From: Haliea salexigens DSM 19537
Lineage (GTDB): Bacteria > Pseudomonadota > Gammaproteobacteria > Pseudomonadales > Halieaceae
Direction: 5' to 3'
NCBI RefSeq assembly: GCF_000423125.1
Contig: NZ_AUHJ01000014.1
Coordinates: 1 to 64,000 of the forward strand
DNA length: 64,000 bases
A program made the translations under genes and the position numbers. Below are positions 38,541-49,288 of this stretch, in pieces; the first letter of the stretch is position 1; each line of letters starts with the position of its first letter. The notes beneath the pieces were generated by a model. The model searched no databases, was not told the origin of the DNA, and was given only the letters and a program-made list of their open reading frames with translations.

Positions 38541-39061
38541 CAGCCGAACTCCGCCAGCAGGCTGTCCCATTGTCCCCGTGCGTGCAGCAACCACTCTGCG
38601 GCTTCGCGCACAGCACCCGCGCCGCCGGGGGCGACGCTGCACCAGTCTGCGGCGGCGCGTACGTCGGTGACGGCATCGGCCACCGTCAACCCCAGGCCTG
38701 CGGCGCGTATGGCGGCGAGGTCGGGCAGATCGTCTCCCATGTACGCGCATTCCGCCAGGGTGAGACCCAGCCGTGCGCAAAGCTCCTGCAATGCATTCAG
38801 TTTGTCGTCACGGCCCTCCATCAGCTCGACGATGCCGAGTTCGCGGGCGCGCCTGGCGACCATATCGGAGCGTCGACCGGTGATGATCGCTACCTGTACG
38901 CCACAGCGTTGCAGCAGCTTGATACCGAGTCCATCCTTAATGTTGAAGGACTTCAGCTCGCTGCCATCGCTGGCGTACGTCACGCGGCCATCGCTGAGTA
39001 CGCCGTCAACGTCCAGTGCCAGCAGTTGCACGGCCAGCGCAGTGTGTGGCGCGGTGGCCAT
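38540..39061 (-). CDS. kdsC: 3-deoxy-D-manno-octulosonate 8-phosphate phosphatase
   Basis: 173 aa from the ATG at 39061. HAD phosphatase giving free Kdo for lipid A. HAD motif I LLALDVDGVLSDG (about 12-24), motif II VAIITGRRSD (about 56), a Lys in DDKLNAL and motif III YMGDDLPDLAA (about 106). An in-frame start at 39079 would overlap kdsD and adds six residues. It begins 1 nt after the kdsD stop. Confidence 0.95.
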   Translation of the reverse strand: MATAPHTALAVQLLALDVDGVLSDGRVTYASDGSELKSFNIKDGLGIKLLQRCGVQVAIITGRRSDMVARRARELGIVELMEGRDDKLNALQELCARLGLTLAECAYMGDDLPDLAAIRAAGLGLTVADAVTDVRAAADWCSVAPGGAGAVREAAEWLLHARGQWDSLLAEFG

Positions 39062-39062
39062 A

Positions 39063-40040
39063 TCAGGCGATGCCCGCATGCAACAGGTTCATCAAGTGAA
39101 TGACTCCGACCATGTGGTCACCGCGTTGCACTACGAGGGACGTGATCTTGTTTTCCTCCATGATACGCAGTGCCTCCGCCGCCAGCATGTTGGGGCCAAT
39201 GGTCTTCGCGCCCCGCGTCATGAGCTCGCTGATGGGGGTGTTGCGCACGTCCACGGCCTCATCCAGTGCTCGCCGCAAGTCGCCATCGGTGAAGATGCCG
39301 ACCAGCACATCCTCAGGGCCGGTGACCGTGGTCATGCCCAGGCCCTTGCGACTGATTTCCAGCAGCGCGGCGGAGAGTGGGGTGGAGGGTTCCACGCGGG
39401 GAATAGCCGTGCCGGTGTGCATGACGTCTTCCACCTTGAGCAACAGCTTCTTGCCCAGTGTGCCGCCCGGGTGCGAAAAGGCAAAGTCCTCGGCACTGAA
39501 GCCGCGTGCCTCCAACAGCGCGATAGCCAGCGCATCGCCCATCACCAGCGCCGTGGTCGTACTGGAGGTGGGTGCCAGATTGAGTGGGCAGGCCTCGGTG
39601 TCGACGCCCGTATCGAGGTGGGCATCGGATGCTTCAGCGAGCGGTGAGGCCGGGTTACCGGTCATGCTGACCAGCGGAATGCCGAGTCGTTTCAGCAGCG
39701 GCAACAGGGTGACGACCTCGGGCGAACGACCGCTGTTGGACAGTGCAATCACCGCATCGTCGGCGGTGATCATGCCGATATCCCCGTGGCTGGCCTCGGC
39801 GGGGTGCACATAAAATGCCGGGGTTCCTGTGCTCGCCAGGGTCGCGGCAATCTTGCTGGCGATATGCCCGGACTTGCCCATACCGGTCACGATCACGCGG
39901 CCGGTCACGCCCAGCAGCAACTCACAGGCATGGGCGAAGCTGGCGTCGATGCGCGGCTCGAGTTGGGCTATGGCATCGCGCTCCATGCGAATGGTGCGCT
40001 GCGCGGAAGCGATGTGGGCATCGGGGTCGTGTGCGTGCAT
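39063..40040 (-). CDS. kdsD: Arabinose-5-phosphate isomerase
   Basis: 325 aa. Converts ribulose 5-phosphate to arabinose 5-phosphate, the first committed substrate for Kdo. An N-terminal SIS domain has VIVTGMGKSGHIASKIAATL (about 48-67), SNSGRSPEVVTLLP and the Lys in LGKKLLLKVEDVMH; two CBS domains fill the C-terminal third (about 205-325) and end LVVQRGDHMVGVIHLMNLL. It follows yrbG by 8 nt and precedes kdsC. Confidence 0.96.
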   Translation of the reverse strand: MHAHDPDAHIASAQRTIRMERDAIAQLEPRIDASFAHACELLLGVTGRVIVTGMGKSGHIASKIAATLASTGTPAFYVHPAEASHGDIGMITADDAVIALSNSGRSPEVVTLLPLLKRLGIPLVSMTGNPASPLAEASDAHLDTGVDTEACPLNLAPTSSTTTALVMGDALAIALLEARGFSAEDFAFSHPGGTLGKKLLLKVEDVMHTGTAIPRVEPSTPLSAALLEISRKGLGMTTVTGPEDVLVGIFTDGDLRRALDEAVDVRNTPISELMTRGAKTIGPNMLAAEALRIMEENKITSLVVQRGDHMVGVIHLMNLLHAGIA

Positions 40041-40048
40041 GGCAGGGC

Positions 40049-41038
40049 TCAGGCCTGGCGGGTCCGGTACAGCCAGTAATAATACAGGCCGTAACCCGCC
40101 AGTAACAGTAGGCCCAGGCTGCGGCCGATGTAGGCGTAGCCTCCGTCACCGGATTTGCGCCGCCCGCGGCTGAGGTACACCGCCGCCGCCAGCAACAGGG
40201 TCATTCCGGCCATGGTCAGGTAGTCGCGATACAGCACAAGTTCACTCAGGACCTGCGTCTCGATGAGGCCTGGAATGGCCATCACGGCTAGCAGGTTGAA
40301 CAGGTTGGAGCCAATGACATTGCCCACGGCGATATCGGCATGACCGCGCAGGGCGCTGGCCACGGTGGCCGCGAGTTCCGGCAGGCTGGTACCGATGGCG
40401 ACGATGGTCAGCCCGATAATCAGCTGTGACACGCCGAGTTGCTCGGCAATACCGGTTGCGCCCCATACCAGCAAGCGTGAGCTCGCGACCAGCAGTAGCA
40501 GACCGCCGCCGAACTTGAGCCAGGCAGTACGCAGGGGGGCGGGCTGGCGCGTCAGCTCGGACGCTTCCTGCAGCAGCTCGGGGTCGGTGGCTTCGCCGCG
40601 CAGCATGCTGGTCATGATGACCGCAAGGGTGGCGAGCATGACAATGCCGTCGACGCGGGACAGTTCGCCATCAATGAGCAGCACTGCGGTTCCCAGCGTA
40701 ACCAGCAGCAGGGTGGGAAGCTCGCGCCGCATGCAGCCGGGGTGCACTTTTAGCGGTGCAATCAGCAGGGTCATGCCCAAAACCAGTCCGATGTTTGCAA
40801 TGTTGGAGCCGATGGCGTTACCGATCGCCAGTTCGCCGGCATCGGTGAGCGCGGCAGTCAGGGAGACGAGGATTTCGGGAGCCGAGGTGCCAATGGATAC
40901 AATGGTCAAGCCGATGATGATCGGTGACATGCCGAGGTTGGCCGCAAGCGCAGCGGCGCCCGCGATGAACACGTCGGCGCTCCAGATGAGAATCAGGAAC
41001 CCGATAACAATGGCAGCTGTTGCTAACAGCATAAACAT
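40049..41038 (-). CDS. yrbG: CaCA-family sodium/calcium antiporter-like protein
   Basis: 329 aa from the ATG at 41038, which has AGGA 6 nt upstream. Inner-membrane cation/Ca2+ exchanger with the two alpha repeats: LTIVSIGTSAPEILVSL and AIGNAIGSNIANIGLVLG in the first half, then LTIVAIGTSLPELAATVAS and AVGNVIGSNLFNLLAVM in the second. About ten hydrophobic segments are visible. First gene of the yrbG-kdsD-kdsC-lptCAB operon, as in E. coli. An upstream in-frame ATG at 41074 lacks a ribosome-binding site. Confidence 0.94.
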   Translation of the reverse strand: MFMLLATAAIVIGFLILIWSADVFIAGAAALAANLGMSPIIIGLTIVSIGTSAPEILVSLTAALTDAGELAIGNAIGSNIANIGLVLGMTLLIAPLKVHPGCMRRELPTLLLVTLGTAVLLIDGELSRVDGIVMLATLAVIMTSMLRGEATDPELLQEASELTRQPAPLRTAWLKFGGGLLLLVASSRLLVWGATGIAEQLGVSQLIIGLTIVAIGTSLPELAATVASALRGHADIAVGNVIGSNLFNLLAVMAIPGLIETQVLSELVLYRDYLTMAGMTLLLAAAVYLSRGRRKSGDGGYAYIGRSLGLLLLAGYGLYYYWLYRTRQA

Positions 41039-41140
41039 GCAAATCCTGTTAAAGTAGCGCGCTTTCACAACCATGGAACTGCAGCTGGCGCCGCGTTGTC
41101 AAAAACCGCAACGGCCTGCGGTACCGGGTTGTGGGTGCGC

Positions 41141-41169
41141 AGTATACAGAGCGCCGGCCGGCATGTAAT
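41141..41169 (-). promoter_or_regulatory. Putative promoter of the yrbG-kds-lpt operon
   Basis: Minus strand: ATTACA (41169-41164), 17-bp spacer, TATACT (41146-41141). This lies about 100 nt upstream of yrbG and overlaps the start-proximal DNA of the divergent mlaC gene, so both directions could compete. Confidence 0.45.
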
Positions 41170-41187
41170 GACATTCAAGGATAACGT

Positions 41188-41850
41188 ATGACCCAATTGC
41201 TGCAGTGGGTTGCAACCCTGTTCATGGTTGTGGCCGTTAACGTACAGGCTTCCGAGTCGGTTGCGACACGGGGTGCGCACGATGTGGTGCGCGAGGCCAC
41301 GGACCAGGTCATGTCGGCGGTCAGTGAAGCTGATGACTACATGGACACAGAACCCGAACGCTTCTACGACAACTTACAGTCCATTCTGGATGACGTGGTG
41401 GACTTTCGCGGCTTCGCGCGCGGTGTGATGGGTCCCTACGCCAGTGTGGAGCGCTACCGCTCGCTGGATGCTGCGGGTCGCGACCAGCTGCGAACGCAAC
41501 TGGAGCGCTTCACCGAGGTGATGCGTGAGGGCCTGGTGCGCACCTATGGCAAGGGCCTGCTGGCGTTTGGCGGCTCGAGGATCGAAGTGCCGGACCTGAG
41601 CGATGAAGAAGCGGCGGGGCCTCGCGCCGCGGTGCGACAGCTGATTTACAACAGCGGTGCGGAGCCCTATGTTCTGGTGTACCACATGGGCCGCGATCGC
41701 GATGGCAGTTGGAAGCTGCGCAATCTGGTTATCGAGGACGTCAACCTCGGGGAGATCTATCGCAGTCAGTTTGAAGCCTCTGCGCGCAAATACGACGGCG
41801 ACCTCGATACCGTGATCGCCCAGTGGTCGGCCGTGGACATCGACGGTTGA
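41188..41850 (+). CDS. mlaC: MlaC-like periplasmic phospholipid-binding protein
   Basis: 220 aa with an AAGGA site 7 nt upstream. Shuttles phospholipids between the outer membrane and the MlaFEDB transporter. A signal peptide (MTQLLQWVATLFMVVAVNV, cleavage near residue 22 at QASES) is followed by VDFRGFARGVMGPYASVERY and QLERFTEVMREGLVRTYG, characteristic of the Ttg2/MlaC family. In E. coli and Pseudomonas the neighbours are mlaF, mlaE, mlaD upstream and mlaB downstream. None is present here, and mlaC stands alone between yrbG and ibaG. Confidence 0.92.
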   Translation: MTQLLQWVATLFMVVAVNVQASESVATRGAHDVVREATDQVMSAVSEADDYMDTEPERFYDNLQSILDDVVDFRGFARGVMGPYASVERYRSLDAAGRDQLRTQLERFTEVMREGLVRTYGKGLLAFGGSRIEVPDLSDEEAAGPRAAVRQLIYNSGAEPYVLVYHMGRDRDGSWKLRNLVIEDVNLGEIYRSQFEASARKYDGDLDTVIAQWSAVDIDG

Positions 41851-41870
41851 AGACGAGGCGGTTGGCCGGC

Positions 41871-41945
41871 CACAGCGTTGGCTTCCACAGCATCGGCTGC
41901 CGCAGCATTGGCTGCCACAGCATCGGCTGCCGCAGCGCTCGCCAC
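41871..41945 (+). repeat. 15-bp tandem repeat after mlaC
   Basis: Five units of 15 bp can be aligned with small differences: 41871, 41886, 41901, 41916 and 41931, consensus CACAGCATYGGCTGC. Units 2 and 4 are identical (CACAGCATCGGCTGC), giving a 30-bp super-period. The repeat lies in the 158-nt mlaC-ibaG spacer, where mlaB is found in relatives. Confidence 0.9.
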
Positions 41946-42008
41946 TGACCGGCGATTCGCCTAGAATGCGGCGTTTTGCGCCATATTGAGATATTTCGGG
42001 GACAATAC

Positions 42009-43536
<1,528 letters not shown>

Positions 43537-43543
43537 GGCCGCT

Positions 43544-44179
43544 ATGGCGCAACCACTGACCATGGCCCTGACCAAAGGGCGCATCCTGCAGGAAACCCTG
43601 CCCTTGCTGGCCAGGGCCGGCATCGAGCCGCTGGAGGATATTCACAGCAGCCGCAAGCTGATCTTTGCGACGACGCGCGAGGACATCCAGCTGGTGGTGA
43701 TTCGCGGTACCGATGTGCCCACCTATGTGCGCCACGGCGCGGCGGACATCGGTGTGGTGGGCAAGGATATTCTGCTTGAGCACGGTGCCGAGGGGCTCTA
43801 TGAACCCCTCGACCTGGGCATCGCCCGCTGCCGTTTGATGACTGCCGGGCCTGTAGGCTGGTCGGCCTCGGGCGCGCGTGTGCGGGTGGCCACCAAGTTC
43901 GTCAATATCGCCCGTCGCCATTTTGCCGCGCAGGGTGTGCATGCCGATGTGATAAAACTCTACGGTGCGATGGAACTCGCGCCGATGATGAACCTGGCGG
44001 ATCTGATTGTGGATATTGTCGATACGGGGAATACCCTGCGTGCCAACGGTATGGAGCCTCTGGACGAGATCGCGCACATCAGTTCCCGATTGATCGTCAA
44101 CAAGGCCTCCATGCGCGCGCGTTACCGTGTTGTACAGGATCTGATTGAGCGCCTGGCGGCGGCAGCCGGGGACAACTGA
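43544..44179 (+). CDS. hisG: ATP phosphoribosyltransferase, short (HisZ-dependent) form
   Basis: 211 aa. Joins ATP and PRPP in the first step of histidine synthesis. Motifs: [40 protein letters not shown] (about 55) and [19 protein letters not shown] (about 150), the PRPP loop. At 211 aa it lacks the C-terminal regulatory ACT-like domain of long HisG, so it should need the HisZ subunit. No hisZ lies in the window. It is 1 nt upstream of hisD. Confidence 0.96.
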   Translation: MAQPLTMALTKGRILQETLPLLARAGIEPLEDIHSSRKLIFATTREDIQLVVIRGTDVPTYVRHGAADIGVVGKDILLEHGAEGLYEPLDLGIARCRLMTAGPVGWSASGARVRVATKFVNIARRHFAAQGVHADVIKLYGAMELAPMMNLADLIVDIVDTGNTLRANGMEPLDEIAHISSRLIVNKASMRARYRVVQDLIERLAAAAGDN

Positions 44180-44180
44180 C

Positions 44181-45476
44181 ATGCAGCGCCTGGATACCCG
44201 CAGTGCAGACTTTGTTCAGCGCCTGGAAGCACTGACAGCCTGGGAAGAGGGGCTGGACGCCTCGGTGGAAGCGGCTGTGGCCGAGATCATCGCGGCTGTG
44301 CGCCAGCGCGGTGACGCCGCCCTGCTGGAATATACAGCGCGCTTCGATGACCGCTCGCTGTCCAGCGCGGCGCAACTCGAGGTGTCGCCGCAGCGCCTGC
44401 AGGAGGCGCTGGCGACGATCCCTGCGCCGCAGCGGGAGGCCCTGGAGCAGGCCGCTGCGCGGGTGCGCAGTTATCACGAGCATCAACGGCAGGCCAGTTG
44501 GCAGTACCGGGATGACGAGGGTAATCTGCTCGGCCAGCAGATCACGGCGTTGGAGCGCGTCGGTATTTACGTCCCCGGCGGCAAGGCCAGCTATCCCTCG
44601 TCGGTACTCATGAATGCCCTGCCGGCGCGCGTGGCCGGGGTGGAAGAGATCATCATGGTAGTGCCGGCTCCGGGCGGCGAACTCAATGACCTGGTGCTCG
44701 CCGCCGCCGCGATTGCCGGAGTGGATCGCGTGTTCACGCTGGGCGGCGCCCAGGCGGTCGCGGCACTCGCCTACGGTACTGCCACGGTGCCTGCGGTGGA
44801 CAAGATCGTTGGCCCCGGCAACATTTATGTCGCCACCGCCAAACGGCAGGTGTTCGGCCGGGTGGGTATCGATATGATCGCCGGCCCCTCGGAAATACTG
44901 ATCGTCTGCGACGGCTCCACCGACGCCGACTGGGTTGCGATGGACCTGTTCTCACAGGCGGAGCACGATGAAAACGCCCAGTCACTGTTGCTGTGCCCGG
45001 ATGCGGGCTACATCGAGCGCGTGGCAGAGAGTATCGAGCGTCTGCTGCCGACAATGGAGCGCGCCGATATTATTCGCGCTTCTCTGACGGGCCGTGGAGC
45101 ACTGATCCTCACCCGCGACCTCGCCGAGGCGGTCGCAGTCAGCAACCGCCTGGCGCCGGAGCACCTCGAGCTGTCGGTCGCGGACCCGGAAGCGTTACTG
45201 CCGCACATACGCCACGCCGGCGCGATTTTCATGGGCGCCTATACCTCGGAAAGCCTGGGCGATTATTGCGCCGGCCCGAACCACGTGCTGCCCACCTCGC
45301 GCACGGCCCGCTTCTTTTCACCGCTTGGCGTTTACGACTTCCAGAAGCGCAGCTCGCTTATCATGTGCAGTGAAGCCGGGGTGCAAACCCTGGGTCGTGT
45401 TGCCTCGACGCTTGCGCGGGGCGAGCGCCTGACGGCCCACGCCCGCAGCGCGGAACTGCGCCTGCACGACGACTGA
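44181..45476 (+). CDS. hisD: Histidinol dehydrogenase
   Basis: 431 aa. Zinc enzyme that oxidises L-histidinol to histidine in two NAD-dependent steps. [21 protein letters not shown] (around residues 130-150) and [16 protein letters not shown] (about 214) are family signatures; [21 protein letters not shown] (zinc ligands) and [20 protein letters not shown] (about 360) follow. It is co-transcribed with hisG. In Pseudomonas hisC follows; here the next gene is on the other strand. Confidence 0.97.
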   Translation: MQRLDTRSADFVQRLEALTAWEEGLDASVEAAVAEIIAAVRQRGDAALLEYTARFDDRSLSSAAQLEVSPQRLQEALATIPAPQREALEQAAARVRSYHEHQRQASWQYRDDEGNLLGQQITALERVGIYVPGGKASYPSSVLMNALPARVAGVEEIIMVVPAPGGELNDLVLAAAAIAGVDRVFTLGGAQAVAALAYGTATVPAVDKIVGPGNIYVATAKRQVFGRVGIDMIAGPSEILIVCDGSTDADWVAMDLFSQAEHDENAQSLLLCPDAGYIERVAESIERLLPTMERADIIRASLTGRGALILTRDLAEAVAVSNRLAPEHLELSVADPEALLPHIRHAGAIFMGAYTSESLGDYCAGPNHVLPTSRTARFFSPLGVYDFQKRSSLIMCSEAGVQTLGRVASTLARGERLTAHARSAELRLHDD

Positions 45477-45510
45477 TGTCCCGCCACAGGATGGCGAGCG
45501 AGCCGTGTCG

Positions 45511-46623
45511 TCAGATTGTGGGGGAGTGTCGCAGGGTGCCAACAATGGCCCGCAGATCTATGGACTGCTGATTGCGCTGCACCGTGATGTCGATGTTCTC
45601 TCCGGGGCGCAGCTGGGCAATCCGGTGCATGGTAATGCGCCCATCCTGCACCGGTTCACCATCAATATGGGTAATGATGTCGCGCACCTGAATACCAGCG
45701 CGCTGCGCAGGGCTGTCTTCCGCCATGGCGGTGACTTCCAGTAACTGCATGCCCGGCCGGCGTTCATCCAGCCCGCGCACCGGTGCTACGCTCACACCCA
45801 GCCAGCCGCGGATGACTTCTCCATAGCGAATCAGGTCTTCCATCACGAACAGTGCCATATTGACCGGCGTAGCCAGGCTGATGCCGATACCGGTTGCGGC
45901 GCCTCTCGACTGGTCGGTGCCGGTGTAAATCAGGGTATTGATGCCGAGCAATTCACCGCGTGCATTGACCAGTGCACCGCCGGAGTTGCCCAGATGAATG
46001 ATGGCATCGGTCTGGATGTAGTCCTCGTAGGCCGACAGCTGCAGACCATACCGGCCCAGCGCGGAAACGATACCCTGGGTCACCGAGTGGCCGAAGCCCA
46101 GCGGGTTGCCAATAGCCAGCACCACATCGCCAACGCGCGCGGCATCGGAATTGCCGAGGGTAATCGGCTGCAGGTCCTCGAGTTGCACCTTCAGGACCGC
46201 GAGGTCGGTGGCCGGGTCCGTGCCAATCACCACGGCATTTGCCGAGCGCCCGTCCTGCAGCAGAACCTGGATGGCATCGGCTTCATGGATGACGTGATTG
46301 TTGGTCAGGATGTGACCCTCGGCGGTCATGATCACACCGGAGCCCAGTGAGCGTTCAATGCGCTGGCGTTGCGCTGGCATCCGGCTCGACGGCCGGTTGA
46401 ACAGGTCGCCCGGGCGCGGATCATTGCGCGATGAAATGAGCTTTGCCGTATAGATGTTGACAACCGCGGGTGTGGCGCTGCGCACCGCTGCGGCATAGCT
46501 CATGGCTGCATCCGCGCCGCTGTCCACGGTGTTGCGGGGCAGCACCCAGCGATCCAGGATCAACAGGGCCGCCAGCAGGCCGGCAATCGCGGGCCAGGCA
46601 AAATAGCGCAGGCTGTTGGTCAT
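45511..46623 (-). CDS. degS: DegS/AlgW-type periplasmic serine protease
   Basis: 370 aa. Membrane-anchored HtrA protease that cuts the anti-sigma factor to start the sigma-E/AlgU envelope stress response. An N-terminal anchor (AIAGLLAALLILDRWVL) is followed by the trypsin-like domain: His in TNNHVIHE (about 109), Asp in DPATDLAVLKV (about 139) and Ser in IIHLGNSGGALVN (about 214). One PDZ domain follows (about 260-365). The residues before GNSGG read IHL, where relatives usually have an INxG-type sequence. It is convergent with hisD and divergent from the Nif3 gene, as in Pseudomonas (algW). Confidence 0.94.
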   Translation of the reverse strand: MTNSLRYFAWPAIAGLLAALLILDRWVLPRNTVDSGADAAMSYAAAVRSATPAVVNIYTAKLISSRNDPRPGDLFNRPSSRMPAQRQRIERSLGSGVIMTAEGHILTNNHVIHEADAIQVLLQDGRSANAVVIGTDPATDLAVLKVQLEDLQPITLGNSDAARVGDVVLAIGNPLGFGHSVTQGIVSALGRYGLQLSAYEDYIQTDAIIHLGNSGGALVNARGELLGINTLIYTGTDQSRGAATGIGISLATPVNMALFVMEDLIRYGEVIRGWLGVSVAPVRGLDERRPGMQLLEVTAMAEDSPAQRAGIQVRDIITHIDGEPVQDGRITMHRIAQLRPGENIDITVQRNQQSIDLRAIVGTLRHSPTI

Positions 46624-46716
46624 AGGGTGGCGGCCGTGTGTCGATTCGCAGCGCTATTGTATATGATGGCCTGTCTGTCCACAGCCACGAAACCGCAGAA
46701 AACCCGGAATACCCTC

Positions 46717-47478
46717 ATGTCTGTATCGCTCAAGGAACTCGTACACTACATCGACCAGTTGCTGGACGTGGGGCGCTTTCGCGATTACTGCCCCAACGGG
46801 CTGCAGGTTGAGGGTCGCGGAAAGGTACGGCGGCTGGTGACTGGCGTGACGGCGTGTCAGGCCCTGCTTGACGCAGCGGTCGCGGCACAGGCAGATGCGA
46901 TCATCGTGCACCACGGTTACTTCTGGCGCGGCGAGGCCGAGCCGGTGGTGGGAATGAAGCGGCGACGGCTGGCTGCGTTGTTACAGCACGATATCAGCCT
47001 GCTGGCGTACCACCTGCCCCTGGATGCCCACCCTGAGTTGGGCAACAACGCCCGGCTGGGTGCGCTGCTGGGGATCACCGATTCGCAGCCGCTGCGCGCT
47101 GATGTCGCCGATGCCGTCGGCAATATTGGACAGTTGCCGGAGCCCCGCAGCGCGGCCGGACTGGTCGCCGACATCGCGCGCTTGACCGGGCGTGAGCCAC
47201 TGCACGTGGGTAACGCCGGGGAGCTCGTGCAACGCATTGGCTGGTGCACGGGAGCGGCGCAGTCGTATATCCAGCATGCCGTTGCTGCGGGTGCAGACCT
47301 GTTTCTGACCGGCGAGGCGTCAGAGCCAACGGTGCACATTGCGCGGGAGGAGGGTATTCACTTCATTGCCGCCGGGCACCACGCCACCGAGCGTTACGGC
47401 GTTCAGGCGTTAGGCGCGCACTTGGCGGAAGCGTTTGGCCTGGAGCACCGGTTCATCGATATCGACAACCCGGTTTAG
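46717..47478 (+). CDS. Nif3-like dinuclear metal-binding protein (YbgI family)
   Basis: 253 aa from the ATG at 46717. Conserved protein with a two-metal site; GTP cyclohydrolase-like folds are known but the cellular function is not settled. Metal-binding motifs: IIVHHGYFWRGE (about 65), LLAYHLPLDAHPELGNNA (about 95) and HFIAAGHHATERYG (about 216). The family start is MSVSLKELVHYIDQLL. It stops 8 nt before the convergent zapG stop, leaving no room for a separate terminator. Confidence 0.93.
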   Translation: MSVSLKELVHYIDQLLDVGRFRDYCPNGLQVEGRGKVRRLVTGVTACQALLDAAVAAQADAIIVHHGYFWRGEAEPVVGMKRRRLAALLQHDISLLAYHLPLDAHPELGNNARLGALLGITDSQPLRADVADAVGNIGQLPEPRSAAGLVADIARLTGREPLHVGNAGELVQRIGWCTGAAQSYIQHAVAAGADLFLTGEASEPTVHIAREEGIHFIAAGHHATERYGVQALGAHLAEAFGLEHRFIDIDNPV

Positions 47479-47486
47479 CGTGGGGC

Positions 47487-47945
47487 TCAGCGCTCCTCGA
47501 CCGGCTTGCGCTGGCGCTCTATGCCAAATTCTTCATTGAGCATGCCCTTCTCGCCGGGAGAGGTTTTCGGCGCGTAATCCAGCGGCGGCTGGATTTGCGC
47601 CAGGTGCGCCGGTATCTCCGCGTCGTCTTCAGCACCGCCCTGCAGCCGCTCCAGCGACACCGGGCCCTTGTCTTCGCACAGGGTTTCGGCACCGGAGGCC
47701 AGGTGGTTGTGCACATTGCGATAGGAGTCGGTCAACGTGTTCAGCAAGCGTGCTGTTTGCGAGAAGTGCTCGACAACGGAGTTCTCGTAGGCGCGCTTGT
47801 CCTGCGTCATTTGGTCCAGCTTGCGCTCCGTGTCGCGCAGCCGCTGGCCGTCGGCGGACAGGCGGCGGCCGATAAGCAGGCCGATAGCGCCCCCCACTAG
47901 CAGAGTGATGGCGCCGGTGGCGATCAGAATGGTCAAACTGTACAC
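47487..47945 (-). CDS. zapG: Z-ring-associated protein ZapG (YhcB/DUF1043)
   Basis: 152 aa from the GTG at 47945, with AAGAGG 7 nt upstream. Inner-membrane protein of the divisome/elongasome boundary. An N-terminal membrane helix (LTILIATGAITLLVGGAIGLL) is followed by a coiled coil (LSADGQRLRDTERKLDQMTQ and on) and a Pro-rich, disordered C-terminus. It is divergent from zapE across 199 nt; the pair is conserved in gammaproteobacteria. Confidence 0.92.
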   Translation of the reverse strand: MYSLTILIATGAITLLVGGAIGLLIGRRLSADGQRLRDTERKLDQMTQDKRAYENSVVEHFSQTARLLNTLTDSYRNVHNHLASGAETLCEDKGPVSLERLQGGAEDDAEIPAHLAQIQPPLDYAPKTSPGEKGMLNEEFGIERQRKPVEER

Positions 47946-48074
47946 AGGGTTACCTCTTCTTCGCGGGGGGGTGACTCGGCCAGTATACCTCAAACTGGCT
48001 TCGACTCTAGCGCAGACCGGGCAGGCGCACTTGACGCAGCGGCGTTTGAATGGCGCGCCCGCCGATCCCGGGCG

Positions 48075-48103
48075 TTGCCAAGGTGGCGAGGCATGGATAG
48101 AGT
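48075..48103 (+). promoter_or_regulatory. Putative promoter of zapE
   Basis: TTGCCA (48075-48080), 17-bp spacer, TAGAGT (48098-48103), giving a short leader before the zapE GTG at 48145. A TATACT on the minus strand (47986-47981) may be the -10 of zapG, but no clear -35 accompanies it. Confidence 0.45.
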
Positions 48104-48144
48104 GTGCCGCCAGTTTTACCTTCAGCGGGAGGCCGGAGTCCGGC

Positions 48145-49245
48145 GTGAATACAGCGCAACAGTCGCCCTGGGGGCGTTATCAGGCGGATTTACAGCAGCC
48201 GGGGTTTTCCCGTGATCCTGCCCAGGAGACCGCTGTGCGTCATTTGCAGGATCTGTTCGAGCGTCTGCTCGCGCGCGAGGCACGCGGCGGCGGGTGGTGG
48301 CGGCGGCTGCGTCGTGAACGCCCGCAGCCCGAGCGTGGCCTGTATATGTGGGGCGGCGTGGGCCGCGGAAAAACCTATTTGATGGACACTTTCTTCGACT
48401 GCCTGCCCGCAGAAGGCAAATTGCGTGTGCATTTCCATCGCTTCATGCAGCGGGTGCACGCGGAGCTCAAACAGCTGTCGGGGGAGAAGAACCCGCTGCA
48501 GCGCGTGGCGGACCGGCTCGCGGCGGAGGCCAAAGTGGTCTGTTTCGACGAGTTCTTTGTCACCGATATTGCCGACGCGATGATCCTCGGCGGCCTGATG
48601 GAGGCCTTGTTCGCGCGCGGCGTCACCCTGGTTGCGACCTCCAATATCGAGCCTGCCCGCCTGTATGAAAACGGCCTGCAGCGGCAGCGCTTTCTGCCGG
48701 CAATAGCGCTGATTGAGCAGCATACCCTGGTGCTGAATGTGGACGCGGGAGTGGATTATCGCCTGCGCACCCTGGAGAAGGCCGAGCTCTACCATTACCC
48801 GCTGGATGCGGAGGCGGACGTCAGCCTGCGCGAGAGCTTCGAGCGGCTGGCACCGCATGCCGCCACGGAGGGAGAAAGCCTGCAAATCAACGGGCGCGCC
48901 ATTCGCACCCGCTGTCTCGCCGATGATGTGGTGTGGTTCGATTTTGCTGAGCTCTGTGGCGGGCCGCGCTCACAGAATGACTACATCGAGCTCGCCCGGG
49001 AATTCCATGCGGTGGTCTTGTCCGGTGTGCCGGCCCTGGGTGCCGGCAACGATGATGCCGCACGCCGCTTTATCAACCTGGTCGACGAATTCTACGATCG
49101 CAACGTAAAGCTGGTGATGGCTGCTGACAGGCAGCTGATGGACCTGTATGATGGCCACCGCCTGCGGTTCGAGTTCCAGCGAACCGTGTCCCGTTTGCAG
49201 GAAATGCAGTCTCACGATTATCTCGCCAGGGAGCACCGTCCCTGA
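48145..49245 (+). CDS. zapE: Cell division protein ZapE (AFG1-like ATPase)
   Basis: 366 aa from the GTG at 48145, with GGAG 7 nt upstream; the frame is open further upstream but overlaps zapG. ATPase reported to destabilise FtsZ polymers. Walker A MWGGVGRGKTYLMD (about 72), Walker B VVCFDEFFVTDIAD (about 132), sensor LVATSNIEPARLYENGLQR (about 160) and a C-terminal motif RRFINLVDEFYDRNVKLV. It precedes rplM-rpsI, as in pseudomonads. Confidence 0.95.
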   Translation: MNTAQQSPWGRYQADLQQPGFSRDPAQETAVRHLQDLFERLLAREARGGGWWRRLRRERPQPERGLYMWGGVGRGKTYLMDTFFDCLPAEGKLRVHFHRFMQRVHAELKQLSGEKNPLQRVADRLAAEAKVVCFDEFFVTDIADAMILGGLMEALFARGVTLVATSNIEPARLYENGLQRQRFLPAIALIEQHTLVLNVDAGVDYRLRTLEKAELYHYPLDAEADVSLRESFERLAPHAATEGESLQINGRAIRTRCLADDVVWFDFAELCGGPRSQNDYIELAREFHAVVLSGVPALGAGNDDAARRFINLVDEFYDRNVKLVMAADRQLMDLYDGHRLRFEFQRTVSRLQEMQSHDYLAREHRP

Positions 49246-49288
49246 GCGCGAGTGAATCTGTCCGGCGACAGAATATTTTCAGCGGTGC

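Noticed and set aside
41851-41975. C-terminal extension of mlaC or a small Cys-rich peptide from the 15-bp repeat
   Set aside because: mlaC ends in a TGA at 41848-41850; the repeat frame has no start signal and codes for a simple 5-residue repetition.
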